From: DASXRU01 sp033856235 | GTDB lineage: Bacteria > Acidobacteriota > Blastocatellia > Pyrinomonadales > Pyrinomonadaceae | Reading direction: 5' to 3' | NCBI GenBank assembly: GCA_033856235.1 | Contig: JAWVFI010000068.1 | Span: 10,008 to 74,007, forward strand | DNA: 64,000 bases | Part shown: positions 36,327 to 44,895 of the stretch, one piece after another | Numbering within the stretch: position 1 is the first letter of the stretch | Layout of the letters: every line of letters starts with the position of its first letter | The notes under the pieces: model-generated | Told to the model about the DNA's origin: nothing | The model's database searches: none | The model's input: the letters and a program-made list of their open reading frames with translations, nothing else | Program-made: the position numbers and the translations under genes

Positions 36327-37886
36327 TCAGCGCTGCGACACTGAAATGGCGGGTTTGGTTTGCAGCGCATCGAGTACGCGCCCGGGAAAAATACCGAGAT
36401 ACAAGACCCCGATGACTACGATGAATATCACGAGGGCGAGACTGATGGGGATTCTTGGCGCGCTCCATGGCGTCAGCCGTTCGCGGAAGAACATGACGAT
36501 AATCAAACGCAGGTAATAGTATGCGGAAATAGCCGTGTTGATAACGCCGATAACGACCAGACCCACGTAGCCGCGATCGATAGCGGCGCGAAACACAGCA
36601 ATTTTTCCCATGAAGCCCGCCGTCAGGGGCATTCCCAGTAAACTGAGCAGGAACAACGACAGGGCAAAAGCGAGACCCGGAGCGATGAATCCGATTCCGT
36701 TGTAGTCTTCAACCTCCGTGCGCCGGTCACCAGCGCGCGCGATTAGCGTGACGATGGCAAAAGCGCCGAGCGTCATCAGGGCGTAGGTCAGTAGATAGAA
36801 GATCACGGCTGCCACGCCGGCATTTCTCTGCTCCAGATCAGTCCCCGCGCCGGCCGCGACAAACCCCACGAGGGCGTACCCGGCGTGGGCGATTGACGAG
36901 TAGGCCAGCATGCGCTTTACGTTGTCCTGGGCGATGGCCACCACATTCCCGATCGTCATGGTCGCGATCGCCAGCACGACCAGGGTAGCCATCCATGCCT
37001 GGTGGGCGTAGCCGGCGGTGCTCGCCGTAACCGCAGCGACGGGGAAGGCGATCAAAAACACGCGCAGGAACGAAGCAAATCCTGCCGCCTTGGATCCCGT
37101 TGCCATGAAAGCCGTGACTGGCGTGGGTGCGCCTTCATAAACATCCGGCGTCCACACGTGGAAAGGCGCGGTGGCAATCTTGAAACCGAATCCCACCAGC
37201 ATCATCGCCGCGCCGGCGAACAGCAAGGTCGGATACAGGGATTGACTCGCCCGCGTGGCTATCTCCGCGATGTTGGTGGTGCCGGCGAGCCCGGCGTCGG
37301 TGGCGGTGGCACCGTAAATCAAAGCGATGCCGTAGAGCAGGAAGGCCGAAGAGAACGAGCCGAGGATGAAATACTTCATCGACGATTCGTTCGAGCGCAC
37401 GTCGGTGCGGCGAAAGCCGGCCATGACATAGGTGGCGATCGACAGGATTTCCAGTCCCAGGAAGATAATAACCAGGTCGCCGCCCGAGGCCATCAACATC
37501 ATGCCGCACGTCGCAAACAGCAAGAGCGAATGGAACTCGCCGGCCGGCAATTTTTCCTGATCGACCCAGACCATCGAAATCAGAATCGTCAGGGCTGAAA
37601 CCAGCAGAAAGATGAAGGTAAAGCCCAGGCGCAACTCGTCCAGCACGATCATTCCGTTGAATGCGGTGCGCGGTCCAGTGGACATTCCCAAATACACGCA
37701 AGCAAAGGCTGCGGCCACGAGGGCCATAAACGACAGCGTACCGGTAAGCCAGCGCTGGCGCGGGCGCGCGAAAGCATCCACCAGCATGACCAGGACACCG
37801 GCAATACCGACAATCATCTCGGGCATGATCAGCGAGAAATTGACGTCAGGCGTCATCGATTGCAATGCTGGAAAGAAAGGTATCAT
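36327..37886 (-). CDS. nuoN: NADH-quinone oxidoreductase subunit N
   Basis: 519 residues with about 14 membrane segments. Antiporter-like proton-pumping subunit of complex I. Recognisable blocks: FLGLEILSIATYVMAGF, ESSMKYFILGSFSSAFLLYG, PFHVWTPDVYEGAPTPVTAF with the conserved Lys in the preceding FKIATAPF, and KRMLAYSSIAHAGYALVG. An alternative start at codon 11 (MTPDVNFS) is equally possible. It stands 27 bases after nuoM and is the last nuo gene of the run. Confidence 0.97.
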   Translation of the reverse strand: MIPFFPALQSMTPDVNFSLIMPEMIVGIAGVLVMLVDAFARPRQRWLTGTLSFMALVAAAFACVYLGMSTGPRTAFNGMIVLDELRLGFTFIFLLVSALTILISMVWVDQEKLPAGEFHSLLLFATCGMMLMASGGDLVIIFLGLEILSIATYVMAGFRRTDVRSNESSMKYFILGSFSSAFLLYGIALIYGATATDAGLAGTTNIAEIATRASQSLYPTLLFAGAAMMLVGFGFKIATAPFHVWTPDVYEGAPTPVTAFMATGSKAAGFASFLRVFLIAFPVAAVTASTAGYAHQAWMATLVVLAIATMTIGNVVAIAQDNVKRMLAYSSIAHAGYALVGFVAAGAGTDLEQRNAGVAAVIFYLLTYALMTLGAFAIVTLIARAGDRRTEVEDYNGIGFIAPGLAFALSLFLLSLLGMPLTAGFMGKIAVFRAAIDRGYVGLVVIGVINTAISAYYYLRLIIVMFFRERLTPWSAPRIPISLALVIFIVVIGVLYLGIFPGRVLDALQTKPAISVSQR

Positions 37887-37913
37887 CAGTTATTCAATCA
37901 ACCGCCGCGGAGC

Positions 37914-40079
37914 CTACAGCAGTTTGTTCAAACGTTCGCGCATCCGGCTTTTGTAGACTTCCGGCGCAGCCATGCCGAAGTGGATTGGCGCATCCAGCCG
38001 GCCTTCCTTGTCGTAGAACACGATCAAAGGCAAACGGACGCGCTTGGTAAACTGGCCGAAAGCCGTTTGCGTTGGATCGCGGAGCACCGGAAAGGAAAGC
38101 CTCCGAGTGCGCGCATACTTCTGCAGATCCTTATCTGAAATGTCATCAGCCCGTTCAATGCTGACCCAGAAAAACTTGATGGGCTTGTCCTTATACTCGC
38201 GTTTCAGTTCTTCCAGGGCGTTCAGTTCGGCGCTGCACGGCGTGCACCAGGTGGCCCCGAATGACACCAGCACTATATTGCCGCGCATCTGTTCGACGTC
38301 GTAGGTTTGCCCATCGATCCCGTGCAGCCTGATTACCGGGTCGCTCGCCACGATCAGCGGCAGCCGTGGACCAACGCGCTGTGCGGATCCGGAAACAAAC
38401 GCACAAAGCAACAGAGTTATTGCAAAAAACTTCATCACGTTACGGCCGACCTCTTTCTTTGAAACGTTGGCAGCCGGTTTCAGATTCGGAGGGACGACTA
38501 AATTCTCCACCGCGGTGGGCCGGCCCTCACGCTGCTCGGGGGGATTGTTGACTTCGTACGAGCCGCCGGCCTCCCGAGGGAGCACCCGGGCGCGCACGGC
38601 TTGAATGCTTTGGCTCGCCCGGGCCAGGAACGGCCGCGGATAGACACCCATAAAAAGCATCAAGATAAGCAGCGGCGCCAGCAACAGCACTTCGCGCGCG
38701 TTTAGATCGCGCAGCCGAGCGTTCGCTTCGCTGGTCGTAGTACCGAAGACTACGCGCTGCAGCATCCACAACATATAAACTGCCGCCCAGATGACGCCAG
38801 TGGCTGCAAGTCCGGTCACGATCCAGGTGTGACTAATCACCAGCGAAGTCCAGGCCCCCAGCATGATCAGAAACTCACCCACGAACCCATTCAGGAACGG
38901 CAAGCCAATCGACGAAAGGGAGGCAAAGACGAACAACGCCGAGAACCAGGGCATCGGCCGGGCCAGTCCGCCGAAGTCCTTAATCATGCGGGTGTGGCGC
39001 CGTTCATAAATCATCCCGACGCAGAGGAAAAGTGCGCCGGTAGATACGCCATGGTTGAGCATCTGGTAAAGCGCACCCTGCATGCCGGATTCGGTAAATG
39101 AAAATAGACCGAGGACGACAAAACCCATGTGACTGACGGAAGAATAAGCCACCAGGCGTTTCACGTCCGGCTGGACCATCGCCACCAGAGCTCCGTAAAT
39201 GATCCCGATTACAGCCAGCGTGATCATCAGCCAGGCGAATTGGCGCGAGGCATTTGGGAAAAGGCCAAAATTGAACCGCAACAAACCATAGGTCCCCATC
39301 TTCAACAAAACGCCGGCCAGGATGACTGAGCCCGCGGTGGGCGCTTCGGTGTGCGCGTCCGGCAACCAGGTATGAAAAGGGAAGAGCGGGACCTTGATGC
39401 AGAAGGCGAGGGCGAAGGCCAAAAACAACCACATCTCCGCGCGGGCGGACAGAATCTGGGGCGCAACCTTCATCGCCGCCACGATGGTGACATAGTCGAA
39501 AGAGCCGTAAAGGAAATAGAGCGCAATGATGCCCACCAGCATCAGCAGGCTGCCGACCGCTGTATAGATGAAAAACTTCACCGCCGCGTAAATCCTGCGC
39601 TCGCCGCCCCAAATACCGATCAGGAAGAACATCGGCACCAGGGAGGCTTCGAAGAAGAGGTAGAAGAGCAGCAGATCAAGCGAAACGAAGACCCCGATCA
39701 TCGCTGATTCCAGCAGCAGCAGAAAGATGTAGTAGCTGAGTTCGCGCTTGCGCACCGCCGTCCAGCTCGAAAGAATCGAAATCGGCAACAGCAACGTCGT
39801 CAGCAACACCAGCCACAAGCTGATGCCATCAACCCCAACGTGATAGTGCGCCCCGATGGCGGCTATCCACGAAACATCCTGTTGCCAGCGGAAGTCAGCC
39901 GTATTTCCGCCGGCGCCGCTGATCAGATACAACGAGAGTGCAAACACGACCAGGGAAACTACGAGGGCGATCCAGCGATAGTCATCTGGCCGTTCGCCGC
40001 GCACAAATCGATACCCGGCCAGGGCCAAAGCTCCGATAACTGGCAGCAGAATCAAAATTGTGAGCAGGTATTGTTGCAT
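37914..40079 (-). CDS. nuoM: NuoM fused to a C-terminal TlpA-like thioredoxin domain
   Basis: 721 residues from ATG 40079, 2 bases after nuoL. Residues 1 to about 500 are a standard NuoM, the antiporter-like membrane subunit (FKVP-type segment CIKVPLFPFHTWLPDAHTEA, then KRLVAYSSVSHMGFVVLG), ending near VYPRPFLAR. The frame continues without a stop through a polar linker into MKFFAITLLLCAFVSGSAQ (Met 549, at 38435), which looks like a signal peptide or membrane anchor, then a TlpA/redoxin domain with FGATWCTPCSAEL (CxxC). In a fusion the added segment would place the redox domain in the periplasm. Alternatively Met 549 is an independent start (AGAGG lies 14 bases upstream) and a stop codon has been lost. 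NuoM normally stops near 490-510 residues. Confidence 0.9.
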   Translation of the reverse strand: MQQYLLTILILLPVIGALALAGYRFVRGERPDDYRWIALVVSLVVFALSLYLISGAGGNTADFRWQQDVSWIAAIGAHYHVGVDGISLWLVLLTTLLLPISILSSWTAVRKRELSYYIFLLLLESAMIGVFVSLDLLLFYLFFEASLVPMFFLIGIWGGERRIYAAVKFFIYTAVGSLLMLVGIIALYFLYGSFDYVTIVAAMKVAPQILSARAEMWLFLAFALAFCIKVPLFPFHTWLPDAHTEAPTAGSVILAGVLLKMGTYGLLRFNFGLFPNASRQFAWLMITLAVIGIIYGALVAMVQPDVKRLVAYSSVSHMGFVVLGLFSFTESGMQGALYQMLNHGVSTGALFLCVGMIYERRHTRMIKDFGGLARPMPWFSALFVFASLSSIGLPFLNGFVGEFLIMLGAWTSLVISHTWIVTGLAATGVIWAAVYMLWMLQRVVFGTTTSEANARLRDLNAREVLLLAPLLILMLFMGVYPRPFLARASQSIQAVRARVLPREAGGSYEVNNPPEQREGRPTAVENLVVPPNLKPAANVSKKEVGRNVMKFFAITLLLCAFVSGSAQRVGPRLPLIVASDPVIRLHGIDGQTYDVEQMRGNIVLVSFGATWCTPCSAELNALEELKREYKDKPIKFFWVSIERADDISDKDLQKYARTRRLSFPVLRDPTQTAFGQFTKRVRLPLIVFYDKEGRLDAPIHFGMAAPEVYKSRMRERLNKLL

Positions 40080-40081
40080 GG

Positions 40082-42244
40082 CTATCGGACCAATGGGATC
40101 CCCGCGTACGCGAAGTAACCGATAACCAGCAGCGCACCCAAGAGGATGATTGCCGCATAGGCGCGCAAAAATCCGCTTTGCATGTGGCGGACAATGGCGC
40201 CGACATCCGCCACCAGGCGACCCAGGCCATTTACCAGTCCATCGATGACGCCGACGTCGAAGATCTTCCAAAGCCCTTCGCGCGACACTACATGAATCGG
40301 ATTGATTACCGCGGCGTCGTAAACCTCATCGACGTAGTACTTGTTTTCGAGCAGGCGCGGCATATGCCGCAGCGGCTGCCTTTCAAACATGAACCAGCCG
40401 AGGCCAATTCCGCCGAGCGCAATTAACACGGAAACAAGGGCAAACAGACGTTCCTGCGAAATCTCGTGTGGATCGTGAACAGCCTCGCTGCTTCCCTGCC
40501 TCTCGTCGCCATGTGAGAACGCGGGAGCACCATCGACCCGCTGCGGCTTCGGTGACAGCCATTCGACGTCACCACCGTGTGGTTCACCAGCGACCTCGGA
40601 TTCCTGGTTGTGGCTGATCGCCGGCTCGAGCGTGCGCTCAAAGTAGTTCTCAGGATGTCCGCCGGTAAGCGAACTCAGCGCGTAAGGAACGCCGACCAAT
40701 CCTCCCACCGTAGATAACACTGCCAGCACGATTAAAGGGATCGTCATCGAAAGCGGCGATTCGTGCGGCTCATGCGCGGGGTGTTCGGAGTGGTGTTCGG
40801 CCTCATGAACGTTCTCGGCCGCGCGTTCCCGGAACCGTTCCGTGCCCCAGAACGTCATCACCATCAGACGCGTCATATAAACTGCAGTCAGCAAGGCCGT
40901 AATCGCTCCCACAACCCACAAGGCTTTGCCCCAACCCGGTGGAATCCCCGCCGCGCTCCAGGTCTTCCAGAGGATTTCGTCTTTGGAAAAGAACCCGGCA
41001 AAGATCGGAACGCCACAAATCGCCAGCCAGCCGGCACACATCGTGAGCCAGGTGATCGGCATGTACTTACGCAGGCCGCCCATTCGCCGCATGTCCTGTT
41101 CGTGATGCATGCCGTGAATCACTGAACCAGAGCCGAGGAAGAGTTGGGCCTTGAAGAAGGCATGCGTCATGACGTGGAAGATTGCTGCGCCGAAAGCTCC
41201 CACGCCGCAAGCCAGAAACATGTAACCGAGTTGCGAAATAGTGGAGTAAGCCAGGACCTTCTTGATGTCATTCTGGGCGAGGCCGATTGTCGCGGCGAAC
41301 AGCGCGGTGGCTGCGCCGATGATCGCCATCACGAACATGGCAGCGGGCGCGTGCGTGAAAATCGCGGAGCAGCGGACCACCATGTAAACGCCGGCTGTGA
41401 CCATCGTGGCTGCGTGAATCAAGGCCGAAACAGGAGTCGGCCCCGCCATCGCGTCCGGCAGCCAGACGAACAGAGGTATTTGCGCGCTCTTGCCGGTGGC
41501 GCCAATGAAAAGCAGTATGGCAATGGCAGTGATGCTGCCCCCGCTAACGAAAATCGCTCTCCAGCTGAATGCGTCCGGCGCCATGTTGCCGATCAACTGG
41601 AGGGCGCTGGCAACTCCCATATCCGGCTTGGCAAAGAAGCTGATCGTTCCAGTCATGAAAAAGATCAGCATGATGCCCAGCACGAAACCCCAGTCACCGA
41701 CGCGGTTGGCGATGAAGGCCTTTTTCGCGGCGGGCGCCGCTTCGGCCCGATCCAGATAGAACCCAATTAGCAGGTAGGAGCAAAGCCCCACGCCTTCCCA
41801 GCCGACAAACATCAGCAGGAAATTGTCCGCGAGGATCAGGGTGAGCATCGCGAACATAAAGAGATTCAAATATGCGAAGAAGCGGTAGTAACCTGGGTCG
41901 CCCTTCATGTAGCCGGTGGCAAAGATGTGAATCAAGAGGCCGACGAAGGTGATGAAGAGCGCATAGATGCCGCTCAGGCGGTCCATTGCCAGGCCGAAGT
42001 CAGCGCGAAAGTTTCCCACCTGAATCCACGTCCACAGGTGGTCCATGACCGGTGTTTCCGCCACCAGGGCGCCATCGGATTTGAACGCCAGAAAGAAAGC
42101 GATGATGGTAGAGAGACCAACAGACGCGCAGGCAACCAGCCCGATGACCCTTTCGTTCCGCAGGCGGCGGCCCACGAATAACCAGTTGATGGCCGCGCCC
42201 AGCAGCGGCGCGAAGATGATTACGCTGAGAAGGTGTCTTGGCAT
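40082..42244 (-). CDS. nuoL: NADH-quinone oxidoreductase subunit L
   Basis: 720 residues, the largest antiporter-like subunit. Motifs: DRLSGIYALFITFVGLLIH, FVGWEGVGLCSYLLIGFY, KSAQIPLFVWLPDAMAGPTP and KKVLAYSTISQLGYMFLACG. After the core a loop is rich in His and Glu (VHEAEHHSEHPAHEPHE), followed by a second acidic/His loop (about residues 545-600) before the long C-terminal helix region. The His-rich loops could bind metal, but that is inference. Its stop is 2 bases from the nuoM start. Confidence 0.97.
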   Translation of the reverse strand: MPRHLLSVIIFAPLLGAAINWLFVGRRLRNERVIGLVACASVGLSTIIAFFLAFKSDGALVAETPVMDHLWTWIQVGNFRADFGLAMDRLSGIYALFITFVGLLIHIFATGYMKGDPGYYRFFAYLNLFMFAMLTLILADNFLLMFVGWEGVGLCSYLLIGFYLDRAEAAPAAKKAFIANRVGDWGFVLGIMLIFFMTGTISFFAKPDMGVASALQLIGNMAPDAFSWRAIFVSGGSITAIAILLFIGATGKSAQIPLFVWLPDAMAGPTPVSALIHAATMVTAGVYMVVRCSAIFTHAPAAMFVMAIIGAATALFAATIGLAQNDIKKVLAYSTISQLGYMFLACGVGAFGAAIFHVMTHAFFKAQLFLGSGSVIHGMHHEQDMRRMGGLRKYMPITWLTMCAGWLAICGVPIFAGFFSKDEILWKTWSAAGIPPGWGKALWVVGAITALLTAVYMTRLMVMTFWGTERFRERAAENVHEAEHHSEHPAHEPHESPLSMTIPLIVLAVLSTVGGLVGVPYALSSLTGGHPENYFERTLEPAISHNQESEVAGEPHGGDVEWLSPKPQRVDGAPAFSHGDERQGSSEAVHDPHEISQERLFALVSVLIALGGIGLGWFMFERQPLRHMPRLLENKYYVDEVYDAAVINPIHVVSREGLWKIFDVGVIDGLVNGLGRLVADVGAIVRHMQSGFLRAYAAIILLGALLVIGYFAYAGIPLVR

Positions 42245-42272
42245 TGGCGATCTAAGAAAAATTCAGGCCTCG

Positions 42273-42422
42273 CGGCTCTGCCGCCTGATGTGCGGCAGGC
42301 CTGCGGCCTTTCGACCCGCTATCCTGCTTTGGAGGCTGCGCCTCCACCCGAGGCATAGGCCTCCTGAATTTTCAACATCCTCGGAAAGGCATAGCCTTGC
42401 CGCACATCAGGCGGCAGAGCCG
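42273..42422. repeat. Fold-back element, GCGGCT core family, copy 4, between nuoK and nuoL
   Basis: CGGCTCTGCCGCCTGATGTG from 42273 faces CACATCAGGCGGCAGAGCCG ending at 42422. A second internal pair is ATTCAGGCCT (42261) with AGGCCTCCTGAAT (42357). It is 10 bases from the nuoK stop and lies inside the operon, so if it terminated transcription nuoL-M-N would be lost. Partial attenuation or mRNA protection is more likely. Confidence 0.85.
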
Positions 42423-42432
42423 TGGCCACTCT

Positions 42433-42738
42433 CTACAGTTTCAAAATATTGGCTTCGTCAACATTCAGCGATTCGCGGTTACGGAATACGGTGATGATGA
42501 TTCCCAATCCCACCGCGGCCTCCGCTGCCGCCACGGTCATGACAATGAACACGAATAGCTGGCCGGTGACGTCGTGAAAGAAACTGGAGAAGGCCACGAA
42601 TGTCAGGTTCACAGCGTTCAGCATCAACTCAATGCACATGAACATCGAGATCACGTTGCGCTTGATGAGCACCCCCGCCGCGCCAATTGTGAACAGCACC
42701 GCGGAGAGCGCCAGATACCATGAAAGTTGTGGTTCCAT
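42433..42738 (-). CDS. nuoK: NADH-quinone oxidoreductase subunit K
   Basis: 101 residues, exactly the usual size, three membrane segments. The conserved carboxylates of the proton channel are in the helices containing MFMCIELMLNAVNLTFVAFS (Glu) and VAAAEAAVGLGIIITVFRN (Glu). Its start lies 2 bases from the nuoJ stop, so the two are translationally coupled. Confidence 0.97.
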   Translation of the reverse strand: MEPQLSWYLALSAVLFTIGAAGVLIKRNVISMFMCIELMLNAVNLTFVAFSSFFHDVTGQLFVFIVMTVAAAEAAVGLGIIITVFRNRESLNVDEANILKL

Positions 42739-42740
42739 AG

Positions 42741-43427
42741 TTAATTCTCGTCGCGCCGGCGGGGCACGTCAGCAATTCCCAGCACCCGCGCCGCTTCGTC
42801 GCTGGTATTGGTGACTATTGGCTGCGCTCCTGGCGACGGCTTGGGATCAAGTACGTCAGGCGCCAGCACCTGTGCCCCGGGTACGACGCCCGTGTTTGCG
42901 GACAGCAGTCCGCCAGTTCGTGCGAGGGTCATCGCGCCGACGATGGCCATTAACAACAGAAGGGAAGTGATTTCAAAAGGCAGCAGGTACCTGGTAAAAA
43001 GTTCTGACCCGATCGAGAACGTCAGGCCAACGTCCGAGGCAGGATCACGAGGCTTAACCGGCGTGGCCTGCACAAAATAAAGGATGAAGGCGGCTTCCGC
43101 GAACAAGACCCCGGCCAGGGTCACGGCCGCGCCCACCAGAAAGGGGAGCCGCGGCCGGCGCCTCTCTTCCTGCTCCACATTCAGGAGCATGATTACGAAA
43201 ACTACCAGAACCATGATGGCGCCCGCATAGACAATCACCTGCACGGCAGCGATGAAAGGCGCCGCCAGCGTGACATAAAGCCCTGCCAGCGAGACGAAAA
43301 CCCCCACCAGCGACATGGCCCCATACAGCGGGTGACGCTGCACCACGACGGACACCGCACAGCCGATGGCCATTCCGGCAAAGAGAATGAAGATAACTGC
43401 GATCATTGGTTTCTTAGTAAATGGCAA
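42741..43427 (-). CDS. nuoJ: NADH-quinone oxidoreductase subunit J
   Basis: 228 residues with five membrane segments and the conserved YAGAIMVLVVFVIMLLNV block in the third. The C-terminal 60 residues (GVVPGAQVLAPDVLDPKP and after) extend past the last helix and are disordered and cytoplasmic or periplasmic. Only 96 bases of palindromic DNA separate it from nuoH, so the usual nuoI between H and J is absent. Confidence 0.95.
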   Translation of the reverse strand: MPFTKKPMIAVIFILFAGMAIGCAVSVVVQRHPLYGAMSLVGVFVSLAGLYVTLAAPFIAAVQVIVYAGAIMVLVVFVIMLLNVEQEERRRPRLPFLVGAAVTLAGVLFAEAAFILYFVQATPVKPRDPASDVGLTFSIGSELFTRYLLPFEITSLLLLMAIVGAMTLARTGGLLSANTGVVPGAQVLAPDVLDPKPSPGAQPIVTNTSDEAARVLGIADVPRRRDEN

Positions 43428-43514
43428 ATCACGAGTGAATAGTAAATGGTAAATAGCAGATCCTGCGGATCGCGTTGTCGTTATTCCATTTACTATTGAC
43501 CATTCACCATTTAC
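43418..43514. repeat. Fold-back of TAGTAAATGG words between nuoH and nuoJ
   Basis: GTAAATGGCAAATC and AATAGTAAATGGTAAATAG at 43418-43457 face CATTTACTATTGACCATTC and CACCATTTAC at 43483-43514. It occupies the place where nuoI usually lies and is 9 bases from the nuoH stop. Confidence 0.75.
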
Positions 43515-43523
43515 CCGGCTCCA

Positions 43524-44555
43524 TCACACCCATCCGAACATCGTTAACGTCGCGGTCAGCACGATGTTGAATATCGCCAGGGGCAGTAAAAACTTCCAGC
43601 CAAAATTCATCAGCTGATCGAAACGGAACCGCGGCAAAGTTCCGCGCAACCAAATGTATAGAAACAGGAAAAACAAGATCTTGGCGAAGAAATAAAAGAC
43701 TCCCAGAATCGGGAACTGAGCTACGCCCGGTCCGTTCCAGCCACCCAGAAATAACGTCGTCGCCAGCATCGACACGGTAATCATGTTGATGTATTCGGCG
43801 TTGAAGAACAGCAGAAACTTGATCGAGCTGTACTCAGTGTGGAAGCCGGCGACCAGTTCGGTTTCCGCTTCCGGCAAGTCGAAAGGCACCCGGTTGGTTT
43901 CCGCGATGGCTGAAATCAAATAAATTATGAATCCCAGGGGTTGGTACAGAATGTTCCAATGCAAACCCGCCCAGCCGGACTGCTGCACCACGATGCTGTA
44001 GATATCCAGCGTCCCGGCCATGATGACCACGCCGATAAGCGACATGCCCAGCGAGAGTTCGTAAGAAATCATTTGCGCCGAAGCACGCAGCCCGCCCATC
44101 AGGCTGTATTTGTTATTCGAAGACCAGCCGGCGAGCGCGATCCCGTAGACGCCCACTGACGTAACACCCAGCACGTAAAGCAAAGCCACATCGAACCGCG
44201 CGATTACCAGCGGAAATGTGCCCAGATACGGGAGCGTGATGGTAGGGCCGAAAGGGTAAACGATGAGCGCCATGATCGCGGTGATAATCGCGACCATTGG
44301 GGCCAGCAAAAACACAAATTTGGTTGACTGGTCCGGAACCAAATCCTCCTTGACCATTGTCTTAATAAAGTCTGCGAAGGGTTGCAGGATGCCGCCCGGC
44401 CCAACCCGATTGGGGCCCAGACGCCCCTGCAGGAAGCCCAGCACGCGACGCTCCGCCAGCACTGTGAACGCGCAGAGCAGCATGATGGTTAGGAACGCGA
44501 CAGTGATCGCGACCAGCAGCAGAACCGTGTGAACAATTGGGTTGTTTAGATCCAT
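43524..44555 (-). CDS. nuoH: NADH-quinone oxidoreductase subunit H
   Basis: 343 residues, eight membrane segments. The conserved cytoplasmic loops that line the quinone chamber are GPNRVGPGGILQPFADFIK and ETNRVPFDLPEAETELVAGF, with YSSIKFLLFFNAEY after. Normal length. It is separated from nuoG by 322 bases of palindromic non-coding DNA, the largest gap in the complex I run. Confidence 0.98.
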   Translation of the reverse strand: MDLNNPIVHTVLLLVAITVAFLTIMLLCAFTVLAERRVLGFLQGRLGPNRVGPGGILQPFADFIKTMVKEDLVPDQSTKFVFLLAPMVAIITAIMALIVYPFGPTITLPYLGTFPLVIARFDVALLYVLGVTSVGVYGIALAGWSSNNKYSLMGGLRASAQMISYELSLGMSLIGVVIMAGTLDIYSIVVQQSGWAGLHWNILYQPLGFIIYLISAIAETNRVPFDLPEAETELVAGFHTEYSSIKFLLFFNAEYINMITVSMLATTLFLGGWNGPGVAQFPILGVFYFFAKILFFLFLYIWLRGTLPRFRFDQLMNFGWKFLLPLAIFNIVLTATLTMFGWV

Positions 44556-44562
44556 GAAGCTA

Positions 44563-44895
44563 GTGAACAGTAAACAGTAAACAGTAGTGGGTCGGTTTGA
44601 AATCTCACTAGGACCTGACTTCAGTCAGGTGTTTATGGACGAACCTTCATGCTTAACCGTTTCCAACGGACTCTCCCATGTAAACCGTGGAAACGGATCG
44701 CGAGATCATCTCTCACCCAAGATCACCGCACTGAAGTGCGGTGCTAATGAGATTTTCAAACTGACCCACTACACAGTAAACAGAGAACACCTCGCGCGCT
44801 AACAATGAACCATGGACGTTAATTGCGAACCGTGAATCGAAGAGAGCATTATCCCGGCGCTCTTCTCTGTTTACGGTTCACGGTTCACTGTTTAC
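44563..44895. repeat. Nested fold-backs in the nuoH-nuoG gap
   Basis: Two nested palindromes. Inner: GTAGTGGGTCGGTTTGAAAT (44584-) faces ATTTTCAAACTGACCCACTAC (44753-44773), with CTGACTTCAGTCAG and CCGCACTGAAGTGCGG hairpins inside. Outer: AGTGAACAGTAAACAGTAAA (44563-) faces GTTCACTGTTTACTG (44881-44895), plus a GAACCGTGAATCGAAGAG and CTCTTC..GGTTCACGGTTC pair. The outer arm covers the nuoG stop, so NuoG ends AVNSEP from element sequence. No gene is seen in the gap. Confidence 0.75.

Noticed and set aside
37002..37598. 198-codon plus-strand ORF inside nuoN
   Set aside because: Very rich in Arg, Gly, Glu and Gln with no motif; a mirror of the membrane-protein codons on the other strand.
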